Below, in pieces: positions 32,584 to 42,912 of a stretch of 64,000 nucleotides of DNA. Below the pieces are notes generated by a model. It saw nothing but the letters and a program-made list of their open reading frames with translations, ran no database searches and was not told the origin of the DNA. Both the position numbers and the translations under genes were made by a program. How positions within the stretch are numbered: the first letter of the stretch is position 1; every line of letters begins with the position of its first letter. This stretch comes from Thiomicrorhabdus sp033238645 (GTDB lineage: Bacteria; Pseudomonadota; Gammaproteobacteria; Thiomicrospirales; Thiomicrospiraceae), in the NCBI GenBank assembly GCA_033238645.1, contig BQXR01000008.1:1-64000 (forward strand). The letters are read 5' to 3'.

Positions 32584-33747
32584 TTAGAAGTTATAACGTA
32601 CCGATAATGTATAGCTTAACTGAGAGTGTTTAGTTGTTGAAGTTCCCATCGATAAGCCTGATACATCAACAGTAGATGTGACTTCAGGAGCCATTACAAT
32701 AGAGCCTTCAATCATTGTATGTTTATTTAAGCTGTAACCACCTCCAACTGAGTAGTGCTTTTCAACAGTTGCTGGGAAGAATATGTTGTTAAACATATTA
32801 ATCGCGGAGTTTGTACTCTCTTCAATTGGATTATCTGTGTGGTTATAACCGACACCTACCCAGTAGCCTTTTGCTTTATATTTAGCGCCAAGTGCAATAA
32901 TGTTTTGATCCTGCCAGTTATAGTCCTTATAACCTTTTGCTTGACCCCACTGAACTTGCTTATAGTCAAGCGAGTAAGTCATTTTATTAAGTGCGTATGC
33001 AGCCCCCACTTTGATCTCTGCTGGTTGCTCAAGCTCATCACCGAAGGTCTGTCCGAATGCTGCACCGGCAGTTGATAGTTGCTTGTCATAGGTCATATTA
33101 ATTGCTGATTGGTAAGCTGCAGCAAGAGTCAGTTCTTTTGATACATCAAAATAAACACCCAAATCTAAACCGTAACCTAAATCTGATGCAGCACCTTGTC
33201 CATAAGTGTTTCCACCGTTTTTAAAGTTAATGTCAAGGTTACCGTACTGAATGACAGGTGAGATACCGAAACCAAAATTATTATCGTTAAAAGCGAGTGT
33301 AGGTACAAAACGCATAATTTGTAGCTGACTTTGAGCATTAAACAGAGATGCGTTAGTGCGGTAGTCAACACCCATTCCTGATGTTCCAAACATTCCGATA
33401 CCAAATGTCCAGTTATCATTAATGCGTGATGATGTTGCAACGGAAGGGATTAAGCTAAGATCTGCCCCGCTAGAGTTGTTAGTACTAGATGCAGGGTTGG
33501 TTGAGTAGCTAGTAGAGACTGTTGGCATAAAAATGGTGCCGCCAAAAGTAAACTCAGTCCCTTCTGATTTACCAATCATTGCTGGGTTTACAATAACATT
33601 TTCTGCACCATAGTATGCAGCCACACCAGTACCGCCAAGAGCCTTTGACTGGGCACCAACACCCGTCATGTTTGTACCGTTGGTTGCAAATACAGATGAT
33701 GCAAAAATTGTCGATGTAATGGCTATCGCTAGTTTAGTCTTTCTCAT
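32584..33747 (-). CDS. FadL/OmpP1-type outer membrane transporter
   Basis: A 387-residue outer membrane beta-barrel of the FadL family, which takes up hydrophobic compounds such as fatty acids. A signal peptide ends after Ala21 (SSVFA). The mature N-terminus NGTNMTGVGAQSKALGGTGVA and VIVNPAMIG match the family hatch region. The last residues (LSYTLSVRYNF) end in the aromatic residue required for barrel insertion. GAGGA precedes the ATG. The substrate cannot be told from the sequence. Confidence 0.93.
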   Translation of the reverse strand: MRKTKLAIAITSTIFASSVFATNGTNMTGVGAQSKALGGTGVAAYYGAENVIVNPAMIGKSEGTEFTFGGTIFMPTVSTSYSTNPASSTNNSSGADLSLIPSVATSSRINDNWTFGIGMFGTSGMGVDYRTNASLFNAQSQLQIMRFVPTLAFNDNNFGFGISPVIQYGNLDINFKNGGNTYGQGAASDLGYGLDLGVYFDVSKELTLAAAYQSAINMTYDKQLSTAGAAFGQTFGDELEQPAEIKVGAAYALNKMTYSLDYKQVQWGQAKGYKDYNWQDQNIIALGAKYKAKGYWVGVGYNHTDNPIEESTNSAINMFNNIFFPATVEKHYSVGGGYSLNKHTMIEGSIVMAPEVTSTVDVSGLSMGTSTTKHSQLSYTLSVRYNF

Positions 33748-34281
33748 ATTTATATCCTCGTTCTCTCTATTATGAGAGCGCTGGTTATTGTTTTGAACTG
33801 CGCTCAGGGTCTACGTAGAATTTTTATTAATTTTAGTTAGATTATTTACTATGCATTAAGCCAGCTAATAAAAATAATTAAATATATTTTATGGCGTATT
33901 AGCATTAACTATACAATCAAATAACTATATTATTTTTTGTGATATAAATAGGTTTATATATCTTGTGGGTAATATAACTTGCTGAAATCTAAGTGTAAAC
34001 TATATTGCGAACTTAGATCAGTACATCTAGTTTTGTGATATTAAATGTTGTTAACATGCTTGTTGGAAGGTTTTAGCCTTATCTACGGACTATTGATATA
34101 AATATTCTTAATAGTTATTCTATGTTTTTTTTAAAGTAGTATTTTTTAGGTGCTAGGTAAAAAAAGCCGTAAGCTGACGTTGCAGATTACGGCTTTTTTT
34201 ACAGGCTTTGCTTATGGGCTTTATGCACTTTGGGCGTCAGTCATTCTATAAACAGAGCTGATTGCTATAGGGGGTATTGCT
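33748..34281. other. AT-rich intergenic region, no gene seen
   Basis: About 530 bp between the divergent side of the FadL-type gene and the end of the DUF302 gene. It probably holds the FadL-type promoter; several TATA-like stretches (around 33920-33975) make a single choice unsafe. A strong terminator lies at 34159-34200. Confidence 0.5.
34159..34200. terminator. Intrinsic terminator after the DUF302 gene
   Basis: AAAAAAAGCCGTAA (34159-34172) pairs with TTACGGCTTTTTTT (34187-34200), with A- and T-runs on both sides. It lies about 80 bp after the minus-strand DUF302 stop. Confidence 0.88.
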
Positions 34282-34851
34282 TTAAAAATCACCAGATTTA
34301 CCTTTTTGCAGCATTTCCCAGATAGTATTACGCACGGCCATAGTCGCTTCTAATAGCTCAGGTGGCATTTTTTTACCCATTTTGATTGCCATATCCATAT
34401 TCATACTATAAAGGTGCAAGCCATCTTCCTGTCCAACAATGGTTACACGACAAGGTAGGAAACCAGCCATTGCAGGTGAAAAGTCAACCATTTTACGAGC
34501 TGTCTCTGGGTTACAGAAAGACATTACGTGGATTACATCAGAATCAATCCCACGTGCTTTTAGCTCTTCTGAAAGCGGTAGTTCGCCCACATTTTTAAGG
34601 TTGTTTTGTATTCCAACAGAGTTGATGGCATCAACAACATCTTCCAGTTCAATGCCATCATCTACTTTTACATGCCACATGGTTGCCATGGCGATATCGC
34701 CTTCACTCTCTACCCACTTATCCCAGATATCCATAAAGGTTTCACCAGCACCATCATTTAGGTTATTGATAGCGTTGATTGTTCCACAACCCGATAGGGA
34801 TGTAATGGCGATAGCGATAAGACCCGCCTTAAATAAATTAACGATTTTCAT
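34282..34851 (-). CDS. DUF302-family lipoprotein
   Basis: A 189-residue lipoprotein: the signal segment ends in the lipobox LSGC with Cys22. The mature part resembles DUF302 (VDDGIELEDVVDAINSVG, HVMSFCNPETARKMVDFSPAMAGFLPCRVTIVGQED). The family is common in sulfur bacteria and has no established reaction. Start: the ATG at 34851 is preceded by GGAG 6 bp upstream, and that GGAG is part of an earlier ATG codon pair at 34863, so the later ATG is preferred. Confidence 0.85.
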   Translation of the reverse strand: MKIVNLFKAGLIAIAITSLSGCGTINAINNLNDGAGETFMDIWDKWVESEGDIAMATMWHVKVDDGIELEDVVDAINSVGIQNNLKNVGELPLSEELKARGIDSDVIHVMSFCNPETARKMVDFSPAMAGFLPCRVTIVGQEDGLHLYSMNMDMAIKMGKKMPPELLEATMAVRNTIWEMLQKGKSGDF

Positions 34852-34990
34852 TTTGTTCTCCATCGAGTTGTTTTGTTGTTATCTTACAAATACAAAGATT
34901 ACTTCTTATTTAATAAAATGCAATTCGATTTTTTTTGAGGGCTGATAATTATAGTTTATTAGATGTTGTTAATGTTCTAATGTTGGGGCT

Positions 34991-36124
34991 TTATACTATG
35001 CTAAAGTTGAGTGATTTTAGTAGCTTAGAGAGTTTTGCATTATTAGTTACATTTATTGTGTGGTGCTGCCACTCTCTATAAATAGGGAAGTTTCTTCGGT
35101 AATATTCATATTTTCTGTGTACTTCACTAATAGAATCACCTCGAATGGCCTGATCATCTTTATGAATATTGTGAGTTTTATTAAGTAGCTGGCTAAGTTC
35201 TGTTTGCTCTGATCTATTTTTGGACATTGTAATTTGAGCAGGGGGGGGAGGGAGTGAGTTCTGCCATTCACTTTGAGGATCTGTTTGCCAGAAGTCACAC
35301 AGTGCTTTATAAACCATCTCACTGCCAGCCACTTTAGCATCCAAAGAGTGACCTGCAATATGCGGAGTTGCTAAGTAGGCGGTGTTGTAAAGTGTTTCAG
35401 ATATCTTTGGCTCTTCAACCCAGCAATCAATGATATTGGCCAGAGTCTCTATTTGGCTCCAAGCATATTCATTAATGATGCCACCACGTGCCGCGTTAAT
35501 AATGATTTGATCAGGGCGAATCTTCTCTAGGCGTTTAGCTGAGAGTAGATCAAAAGTCGCATCCTCGCCCTCTGTTGTTAACGGAGTATGAAACGTGATG
35601 ATGTCCGCTTGCAGACAATGATCAAGATCAACAAACTGTTCTGGTAAGTTGTTCTCCAAGCGCTGTCTTGGGGGGTCATTGAGTAAGCACGTCATTCCTA
35701 GTGCTTTTGCTTTCTGGTGTACCAAACTACCGACATGACCGACACCAATAATACCGAGTGTTTTGTTCTTTAGCTCAAAACCAAGGTGTTCTGCCAGATC
35801 AAAAAGGGCGGTAATAATAAATTCTGCAACAGAGTTTGCATTACACCCTTGTGCAGAGTAAAAGTGAATATTGTTGTTTTCAAGATAGTTTTGATCAATG
35901 TGGTCAAGGCCAACAACCGTGCTGCCAACAAATTGGATATTACTCCCTTTAAGTAAGGATTCGTTGACTTGTGTTCTGGATCTGACAATCAGAGCATAAG
36001 CGTCTTTAACGGATTGTGCATCAATGCTTTTTCCTGGAAGGGTAATCACCTTGCCTAGATGTGAGAAAATTTGTTTGGCGTAAGGGATGGCATCATCAAT
36101 AATGAGTGTTTTTTGTGCAGTCAT
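34991..36124 (-). CDS. pdxB: Erythronate-4-phosphate dehydrogenase
   Basis: PdxB oxidises 4-phosphoerythronate, the second step of de novo pyridoxal phosphate synthesis. The 377 residues equal E. coli PdxB (378). Motifs: IIDDAIPYAKQIFSHLG, SRTQVNESLL, FVGSTVVGLDHID, the NAD loop GIIGVGHVGSLV, TFHTPLTTEGEDAT, NAARGGIINE and the late PHIAGHSLDAKV with the catalytic His. Codons for LPPPPAQ contain a run of eight C on the coding strand (35241-35248), an instance of the dispersed word at the border of the C-terminal dimerisation domain. Confidence 0.97.
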   Translation of the reverse strand: MTAQKTLIIDDAIPYAKQIFSHLGKVITLPGKSIDAQSVKDAYALIVRSRTQVNESLLKGSNIQFVGSTVVGLDHIDQNYLENNNIHFYSAQGCNANSVAEFIITALFDLAEHLGFELKNKTLGIIGVGHVGSLVHQKAKALGMTCLLNDPPRQRLENNLPEQFVDLDHCLQADIITFHTPLTTEGEDATFDLLSAKRLEKIRPDQIIINAARGGIINEYAWSQIETLANIIDCWVEEPKISETLYNTAYLATPHIAGHSLDAKVAGSEMVYKALCDFWQTDPQSEWQNSLPPPPAQITMSKNRSEQTELSQLLNKTHNIHKDDQAIRGDSISEVHRKYEYYRRNFPIYREWQHHTINVTNNAKLSKLLKSLNFSIV

Positions 36125-36253
36125 AGTTTTCTATTCATAATTATTTGCTTTATACGATAACGGAGACTGGGTAAGTTTGTAAATTATAATGTGTTAAAAA
36201 AGAGCCAAATTTAAGGTGGCTAGTCTAGAGGAGTTAACAATCCTTTCTAAATA

Positions 36254-36892
36254 ATGGAGAAAGAACGGTTGAAAAATAGTACCTATACCAGTTTGATTGA
36301 TGGGGTGGTTGGCAGTATTGAAGTGCGTTGTCATCAAGCACCAATGACCAATAAGGCGATGAAGTTAGTTGTATTAAGTCACCCACACCCTCTGTATGGT
36401 GGCACCATGAATAATAAGGTGATTACGACGATGGAACGTGCTTTCTACCATCTTGGTTATGTCACGGTGGCTTATAATTTTAGGGGGGTGGGCGCTAGTG
36501 AAGGTGAGTATGATAATGGCGATGGTGAGCAGGATGATCTTATTGCGGTTGTTGACTGGGCTAAACAGCAGTTTAATGTTGAGCACATTACGTTAGCAGC
36601 CTTCTCTTTTGGGAGTTATGTCTCCTTAAGGGCATCTAAAAAAATAACAGTAGATGCTCTTTGTACGGTAGCCCCCCCTGTTGGTTTGTATGATTTCTCG
36701 GGTATTCACCCTATAACAGAGCCGTGGGTAATGATTCAGGGTGGAAAAGACGAGGTGGTTTCAGCGTCTGAGATTTTAGATTGGGCGATGTCTGGTGAGG
36801 TAAAGCCTGACCTATATTGGCGAGCAGATGCGAGCCACTTTTTTCATGGTGAATTGATCTGGTTGAAAAAGGTGATTTTAATGGCTTATTGA
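36254..36892 (+). CDS. Alpha/beta hydrolase (COG2945 type)
   Basis: A 212-residue cytoplasmic alpha/beta hydrolase. Family stretches are LSHPHPLYGGTMNNKV, NFRGVGASEGEYDNG with the oxyanion region, the nucleophile elbow AAFSFGSYVS, a late IQGGKDEVV with the acid, and ADASHFFHG with the catalytic His. The substrate is unknown. ATG 36254 has a weak Shine-Dalgarno; a TTG at 36269 with GGAGAAAG upstream is an alternative start. CCCCCCC at 36672-36678 in APPVG is an instance of the dispersed word. Confidence 0.88.
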   Translation: MEKERLKNSTYTSLIDGVVGSIEVRCHQAPMTNKAMKLVVLSHPHPLYGGTMNNKVITTMERAFYHLGYVTVAYNFRGVGASEGEYDNGDGEQDDLIAVVDWAKQQFNVEHITLAAFSFGSYVSLRASKKITVDALCTVAPPVGLYDFSGIHPITEPWVMIQGGKDEVVSASEILDWAMSGEVKPDLYWRADASHFFHGELIWLKKVILMAY

Positions 36893-36907
36893 TAAGGCTA
36901 TAAGTAA

Positions 36908-36936
36908 TTGCTTATGTAGAAAGTGTTCGATATAAT
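36908..36936 (+). promoter_or_regulatory. Candidate sigma70 promoter of the efflux operon
   Basis: TTGCTT (36908-36913), a 17-bp spacer and a perfect TATAAT (36931-36936) lie 110 bp upstream of the TolC-like gene. The -35 box matches only three of six bases. Confidence 0.55.
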
Positions 36937-37045
36937 ACGCAATATTAAATAATGCTTATATGGTATAACTTTTCTTTATGAGGGTATTTGTAAAGAGGGG
37001 TTAGCTAGCTAGGCAGGTACTCTAAATAAGGTATTAGGCTTCATA

Positions 37046-38398
37046 ATGAAACTGCACAAAGTATTTAACTTAAAACTGTCTTTATTAGTACTGGTAACCT
37101 CCTCTTTGTTGCCAGCGATCTCATATGCTGAAGCGCTTGACTTTAAAATGTGTGTCGATCAAGTGCTTAGTCAGAACCCTGAGATGGATGTTAGCTCAGC
37201 TCGTATTCAGCAAGCTAAATTCGCTTTAGGTAAGGCTGAATCAAGTCGGTTGCCTCAAATCAATTTCTCAATAACGGCTGCTAACTCTAATAATGCTTTA
37301 AGTGTATTTGGTATGAAGTTACAACAGCAAAGTGTGGTGAGTGCTGATTTTATTCCTGATTCACTCAATCATCCCGATGCTTACACGGATTTTAATACCC
37401 GTTTAGATATGATACTGCCTATTTGGAACGGCGGCAAAATTGGTAGTTACCAAGATCAAGCAAAAGCGATGATTCAGGCAGCTAAAAAGGGGGATGTTGC
37501 GGTTCAGCAGTTTCTAACTTATAACGTCTATCAAGCCTATGAAGCGGTGCATACCGCGCGTGCCTATATTAATGTTGCAAAACAAGCTAAAAAAACAGCG
37601 GATTCTTTTGTTAAAACCACGCTGAATTTAGTCGATGAAGGTGTTGTTGTTCGCTCCGAGTTACTCAGTGCTAAAGTCCATCAATCTATGGCAGAAACAG
37701 CACTTCTCAAGGCAAAAGGTCAAGAGCAGATTGCATTAGATGGTTTAAAGATATTAATGAATAAAACGGCATCTGATGTGATTGATGTTGCAGGGCGAGT
37801 TGATCTAGCGCTGCCCGCTAACTCAATTGAAGGATTATTGAAAATGGCGGCTACATCCAACCCCCAATTAGCAGCAAAAAGAGAGGAGGCAATCTCTTAC
37901 ATGTATGCAGAAAATGTCGCTAAAGCGGATCGTTACCCGAGCTTTAATGTCATGATGAGAAAGGACTGGAATGATGAAGCTTTGAGTTTGAGTAATGGTT
38001 CATATACGGTTGCAGGGGTGGTCTCTTGGAAAGTAACCGACTTTGGTTTGACACGTAACAATATAGCGATGGCAAATGCCAGTACCCTACAGCAAAAGGC
38101 CAGCGTTAAATCAGCAGAGAATCAGGTTCGTTTAGATGTTCTCACTTACTGGCGCAAAATGCAGATTGCTCAAAAGCAAGTGCAAGCAGATAACTTAGCG
38201 GTACAGTATGCAAATGAAGCACAGGATCTGATTGTAAAACGCTATAAAGGCGGTGTAGCCACTATCACAGAAGTCCTGGTAAGCCAGACTCAGCTAGATA
38301 AAGCCAAGGCTGAACTCGTCTCAGCAAAGTATGACGTTAATATCTATAAAGCTAAGCTGCGACTAGCGACAGGTACCATGGATATTAACCAGCTGTAA
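37046..38398 (+). CDS. TolC-family outer membrane efflux protein
   Basis: A 450-residue TolC-type channel with a signal peptide ending near residue 28 (ISYA). The two OEP repeats are long helical stretches (SARIQQAKFALGKAESSRLPQIN; AYINVAKQAKKTADSFVKTTLNLVDEG; ADRYPSFNVM; YANEAQDLIVKRYKGGVATITEVL). It forms the outer membrane duct for the membrane-fusion protein and RND pump encoded directly downstream. The substrate is unknown. Confidence 0.95.
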   Translation: MKLHKVFNLKLSLLVLVTSSLLPAISYAEALDFKMCVDQVLSQNPEMDVSSARIQQAKFALGKAESSRLPQINFSITAANSNNALSVFGMKLQQQSVVSADFIPDSLNHPDAYTDFNTRLDMILPIWNGGKIGSYQDQAKAMIQAAKKGDVAVQQFLTYNVYQAYEAVHTARAYINVAKQAKKTADSFVKTTLNLVDEGVVVRSELLSAKVHQSMAETALLKAKGQEQIALDGLKILMNKTASDVIDVAGRVDLALPANSIEGLLKMAATSNPQLAAKREEAISYMYAENVAKADRYPSFNVMMRKDWNDEALSLSNGSYTVAGVVSWKVTDFGLTRNNIAMANASTLQQKASVKSAENQVRLDVLTYWRKMQIAQKQVQADNLAVQYANEAQDLIVKRYKGGVATITEVLVSQTQLDKAKAELVSAKYDVNIYKAKLRLATGTMDINQL

Positions 38399-38442
38399 CC
38401 TTTTCTTACAGCCTAAACCAAATTCAAAACTAAGGATTGATC

Positions 38443-39546
38443 ATGAGCTCGATGTCAAAATTATTAACCATTTCATTTTTAACCGTCGCACTAGGCCTAA
38501 CAGGTTGTGAGGAGAGTTCTGAGTTACAAGCGGCAGAGTTAACTCAAACCATTAAGGCTAAAGTACAAACGGTTCGTTTAGGGGAAATTCCGCTAATGGC
38601 TGTGGTACCTGGTTCTGTTGTACCAGAACAGAAGGCGAGTATTACCTCTCGATTGATTGGTTATATTAAAGGGTTTGAGGTAAAGGTAGGTCAAAAGGTT
38701 AAGCGTGGTGATCTTCTGTTTAGCATTGATTCGGCCGATATAAAAAGCCAAATTACACAGGCAAATGCAGGTTATCAGCAAGCAGTTGCGGGTCTAAAGG
38801 ATGCTCAGCTAGATTATGATCGTTTTACCAAGCTGTTTAAAGAAGACTCTGTCTCTAAGCAGCAGTATGACAAGGTGCGTTTGCAATATAGCGTTGCTCA
38901 GCAAAATGTTGCCGCAGCTGAATCAGGTTTAAATCAGGCTAAAGAGCAGTTGAATTATGCCAATGTCAAAGCTCCGTTTGATGGTGTTATTGTTGAAAAA
39001 ATGGCGGTTGCTGGAGATCTAGCTGCGCCAGGTAAGCCAGTGGTGATTATTGAGAACGCAACGTCATTGAGTGTTCAGACAGAAGTGGCAGGTGACCTGT
39101 TTGCGGCATTGCGTCTGGGGAACAATGCGGAGATCCTTTTAGAGGGACAGCCAAAAGCATTTATCGGTGTTGTTTATACTATGGTGGGTGCAGCTAACCC
39201 TAAAACACGAACTCATACTGTCAAAATAAGCCTACCAAAGAACTTGAATATTAACAGTGGAACTTTTGCACGCGTCAGCTTTAAGCGCGGTATACGTCAT
39301 ACTATGATGATTGCCAAATCTGCGATTGTGAATCGTGCAGGTATTGAAGGTGTTTTTGTCGTTAAAGAGGGTAAAAGTTATTTCTATATGGTTCGAACAG
39401 GTCTGACGATTGGTGATCAGATTGAGGTTCATGCAGGTGTCGCACTTGGTGAGCAGGTTGTTGTTGATAATAATCAAAGTATGTTGAATGGTGATCAAGT
39501 TGAGATAATCAAAAACACACCTGTCTCAAAGGCTAAAGGGGCATAA
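38443..39546 (+). CDS. RND efflux membrane-fusion (periplasmic adaptor) lipoprotein
   Basis: A 367-residue adaptor. Start ATG 38443 follows TAAGGA by 6 bp. The signal ends in LTGC with lipidated Cys22. Order: barrel-sandwich half with PGSVVPEQKASITSRL and GYIKGFEVKVGQKVKRGDLLF, a helical hairpin (about residues 100-165), the second half with NVKAPFDGVIVEKMAVAGDLA, then beta-barrel and membrane-proximal domains. It links the inner-membrane pump to the TolC-like protein. Confidence 0.95.
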   Translation: MSSMSKLLTISFLTVALGLTGCEESSELQAAELTQTIKAKVQTVRLGEIPLMAVVPGSVVPEQKASITSRLIGYIKGFEVKVGQKVKRGDLLFSIDSADIKSQITQANAGYQQAVAGLKDAQLDYDRFTKLFKEDSVSKQQYDKVRLQYSVAQQNVAAAESGLNQAKEQLNYANVKAPFDGVIVEKMAVAGDLAAPGKPVVIIENATSLSVQTEVAGDLFAALRLGNNAEILLEGQPKAFIGVVYTMVGAANPKTRTHTVKISLPKNLNINSGTFARVSFKRGIRHTMMIAKSAIVNRAGIEGVFVVKEGKSYFYMVRTGLTIGDQIEVHAGVALGEQVVVDNNQSMLNGDQVEIIKNTPVSKAKGA

Positions 39547-39548
39547 GC

Positions 39549-42500
39549 ATGGCTGAGCATAAGAAGCAGTGTCCACAAACGGGCGAGCCAGAGATGAATA
39601 TTGCGGGAAAAATAGCCAAAACATTTATCCACTCTAAAATTACCATGATGATTGTTATCTCCATTACCTTAGCAGGCCTAATGGCTTATCTAATGACACC
39701 TCGCGAATATAACCCTCAGATCGTTGTGCCGGCAGCCAATATTATGGTGCCTAAAGCGGGGGCAACACCGAATGAAGTTGATAATCTGGTGGTTAAGCCT
39801 CTAGAGAGTATTCTCGCTGCACTACCTGGGGTTGATCACACCTTTGGTTACTCAACTAATGATTTTGGTGTGGTTACGGTTCAGTTTAAGGTGGGTGAAA
39901 ATCAGGTAGATAGTTTGGTGCAAGTTTATAACCAAATTATGCAAAACATGGATCGATTGCCACCAGACACGCAAGAACCATTGATTAAACCGATCAATGT
40001 TGATGATGTACCAATTATGACTCTGGCTGTGACATCAAGTGAATTATCTGGTTACGACTTGCGTGATATCTCACTCAAGTTGGTTGAGAACCTGCGTAAT
40101 ATTGATGGAGTCTCTTTTTCCAATGTTCTGGGAGGCGATCAGCGTGCGGTTAATGTCTGGCTTGATGCTCAAAAGATCGCTTTAACAGGTCTTTCGCTAG
40201 ATACCATTAGTAAAATGCTACTGGGTAGTAATGCCTCTATGCCTGTTGGCGAGATGGTTAATAACAACCGCAGTCAACCGATTAGAGTGAATGGCTATTT
40301 AGGAAATGCCAAAGAGGTCGGGGATATTATTATTGGTGCAGATATGGGGCGCCCAATCTACCTAAAAGATATTGCAGAGATTGTGGATGGGCCTAAAGAG
40401 ACAAACACCTATAGCAGAATTGGTTTTGGTCCTGATTCTGCTTATAAATCAAGAGGTGATCAAACAGCGGTTACTATTTCCTTGGCGAAAAAACCAGGAA
40501 CCAATGCAGTTGATGTGGCCAATGCCGTTTTGACTAAGTTGGAGAAGCTTAAAAAGAGTATTCTGCCAAGTAATGTTGACGTGGTCGTCACACGTAATGA
40601 TGGTGCCAAAGCCAATGCGGCGGTTAATCTCTTAATGGAGCATTTAGGCGTAGCGATTGCTTCTGTGGTTGTTATTTTGGTGCTGTTTTTAGGTTGGCGT
40701 GAAGCGGGTATTGTAACGTTGACTGTACCGCTTATTCTGTTTGTGGTTCTCTTTATTGGTATGTTGGCAGATCAAACCATTAACCGAATTACCTTATTTG
40801 CACTTATTTTATCGCTGGGCCTGCTTGTTGATGCTGCCATAGTCGTTATAGAAAATATACATCGGCATATTCATAATGGATTTGATCCTGATAAATTTGA
40901 TGAAGTCATCATCAAAGCAACCAATGAAATTGGTAACCCAACCAATGTTGCGACCATCGCGGTTATTTTAGCCTTTCTTCCAATGTTATTTGTAACGGGT
41001 ATGATGGGGCCATTTATGGCGCCTATTCCTTTTAATGTTCCCGTTGCAATGGTTGTCTCACTGTTTATTGCCTATATGTTAGTACCTTATATGGCATATC
41101 GATTTCTAGGAAAAAAAGCCATTAAGGAGATGCAGGCTCGTGAAAGTACTGAGTCACATCACATTGAGAAAGAGGACTGGATGCAAAAGCTGTATGTGAC
41201 CTCTATCACACCATTGATTGAGAGCCGTACTAAACGTAATGTGTTTCTATTTGTGGTATTAGCCTCTTTAGTTTTGGCAATGTTACAGCCTGCACTACAG
41301 TTCATGCGTGATGATAGCATGAGCAATCCGTTGCACCCTGCAGGGGTTGAGGTCAAAATGTTGCCTTATGACAATACTAGCACCTTCTTAATTCAGGTTG
41401 ATATGCCAGAAGGCACTGCTTTAGAAGCAACTGATCGTGTGGTTCGTCACTTAGGTGAGCGTTTATCGTCTACAGAGCATGTTATGGATTACAGTGTTTA
41501 TCTAGGAGATCATGCACCGATTGATTTTGCTGCACTGGTGCGAGGAGACCTGATCAAACAGGGTAGCCATTTTGCGCAAATTCGTGTGAACTTAATTGAT
41601 AAACATCAGCGTAGTGATTCATCTCACGAGATAGTGATTCAATTCAATGAAGCGCTTAAGTCACTGCGTAAAGCATTTCCAGATGCCAATATTAAATTGT
41701 ATGAAACACCACCCGGACCACCAGTGACAATGCAGATTATGGCTGAACTCTACGGGCCTGATTATGAGAAGTTACGTGCAGCAGCGATGGAGATCAATCA
41801 ATCATTTGACCAAGTCTATGGTTTGGTGAACTTAGATGACTCTGTGACCGCTGATTCTGAAGCTTATGAGGTGAAGATTGATCGCGTTAAGGCCAATCTA
41901 TTAGGGGTTGCCCCTGCACAAGTGGCTAAGATGTTGCGTGACTATGTAAATGGTTATGAGCTGGGGTATATGCACCTAAATAATGTGCGTGAACCTGTCA
42001 ATATTATTGTACGTCTACCGCGTTCAGATAGAACGGTTGCTGAGCAGCTACTGTCATTGCGCGTTCAATCACGCAGTGGTGAAGCTGTTCCGCTCTCGTC
42101 TATTGCACATATTGAAAAGGTCACACAGGCTAAGCCATATTTAGCGAGAGATCAGCATCGTATGGTGATGATGGGGGGCGAGCTGCTTCAGTCTAGTCCT
42201 GTTTATGCAGTGCTCGCTTTAGATAAGATGATTGATGGTGTTGAGTTACCTGATTCTAGTGTGACTTTTCATACAGGGAACCTAGGCTTTGTTGCTGCTG
42301 AACCAGATGATGTGATGAACTACACACTACTTTGGGGTGGTGAAATGCGTCTGACTCTTGATGTCTTCCGAGATATGGGAAGTGCCTTTATTGTAGCCTT
42401 AATCTTTATCTACCTGATTTTGGTGGGTTACTACCGCTCATTTATGATTCCAAGTATTGTGATGGGTGCAATTCCATTGACCATGATTGGAGTCTTCCCT

Positions 42501-42887
42501 GGCCACTGGTTAACCGATCAAGCCTTTACGGCAACCTCTATGATTGGGGTAATTGCCTTGGCAGGTATTGTGGTGCGAAACTCACTACTGCTGATAGACT
42601 TTATTTTAGAGTATGAGGCAGAGGGGCGATCCTTAAAAGCTTCTGTGATTGAAGCGGGTAAAGTACGTTTCCGTCCGATATTATTAACGGCACTGGCCAT
42701 TATGTTTGGTTCAATGATTATGGTTACCGACCCTGTATTCGGTGGCTTGGCAGTTGCCTTAATCTTTGGGACATTGTCATCTACAATCTTGACATTGTTG
42801 GTTATCCCTTCGCTCTATTATATCTGGCGCTGGCATGGGGGTGTTAAGCAGCAAGAGGCGTTAGAAGCTCAGTCAGCAAATAATTAA
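39549..42887 (+). CDS. RND efflux transporter, inner membrane pump
   Basis: A 1112-residue proton-driven pump of the AcrB/HAE1 superfamily, starting 2 bp after the adaptor stop. An N-terminal cytoplasmic extension of about 25 residues precedes the first membrane segment (ITMMIVISITLAGLMAYLM). Two large periplasmic loops alternate with two sets of membrane segments. LFALILSLGLLVDAAIVVIENI contains the acidic proton-relay region, and FRPILLTALAIMFGSMIM is a typical C-terminal helix. With the adjacent adaptor and outer membrane protein it forms a complete tripartite system. No regulator gene is next to it. Confidence 0.96.
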   Translation: MAEHKKQCPQTGEPEMNIAGKIAKTFIHSKITMMIVISITLAGLMAYLMTPREYNPQIVVPAANIMVPKAGATPNEVDNLVVKPLESILAALPGVDHTFGYSTNDFGVVTVQFKVGENQVDSLVQVYNQIMQNMDRLPPDTQEPLIKPINVDDVPIMTLAVTSSELSGYDLRDISLKLVENLRNIDGVSFSNVLGGDQRAVNVWLDAQKIALTGLSLDTISKMLLGSNASMPVGEMVNNNRSQPIRVNGYLGNAKEVGDIIIGADMGRPIYLKDIAEIVDGPKETNTYSRIGFGPDSAYKSRGDQTAVTISLAKKPGTNAVDVANAVLTKLEKLKKSILPSNVDVVVTRNDGAKANAAVNLLMEHLGVAIASVVVILVLFLGWREAGIVTLTVPLILFVVLFIGMLADQTINRITLFALILSLGLLVDAAIVVIENIHRHIHNGFDPDKFDEVIIKATNEIGNPTNVATIAVILAFLPMLFVTGMMGPFMAPIPFNVPVAMVVSLFIAYMLVPYMAYRFLGKKAIKEMQARESTESHHIEKEDWMQKLYVTSITPLIESRTKRNVFLFVVLASLVLAMLQPALQFMRDDSMSNPLHPAGVEVKMLPYDNTSTFLIQVDMPEGTALEATDRVVRHLGERLSSTEHVMDYSVYLGDHAPIDFAALVRGDLIKQGSHFAQIRVNLIDKHQRSDSSHEIVIQFNEALKSLRKAFPDANIKLYETPPGPPVTMQIMAELYGPDYEKLRAAAMEINQSFDQVYGLVNLDDSVTADSEAYEVKIDRVKANLLGVAPAQVAKMLRDYVNGYELGYMHLNNVREPVNIIVRLPRSDRTVAEQLLSLRVQSRSGEAVPLSSIAHIEKVTQAKPYLARDQHRMVMMGGELLQSSPVYAVLALDKMIDGVELPDSSVTFHTGNLGFVAAEPDDVMNYTLLWGGEMRLTLDVFRDMGSAFIVALIFIYLILVGYYRSFMIPSIVMGAIPLTMIGVFPGHWLTDQAFTATSMIGVIALAGIVVRNSLLLIDFILEYEAEGRSLKASVIEAGKVRFRPILLTALAIMFGSMIMVTDPVFGGLAVALIFGTLSSTILTLLVIPSLYYIWRWHGGVKQQEALEAQSANN

Positions 42888-42912
42888 GTAGAGCTCATTT
42901 TAAATATTTAAT

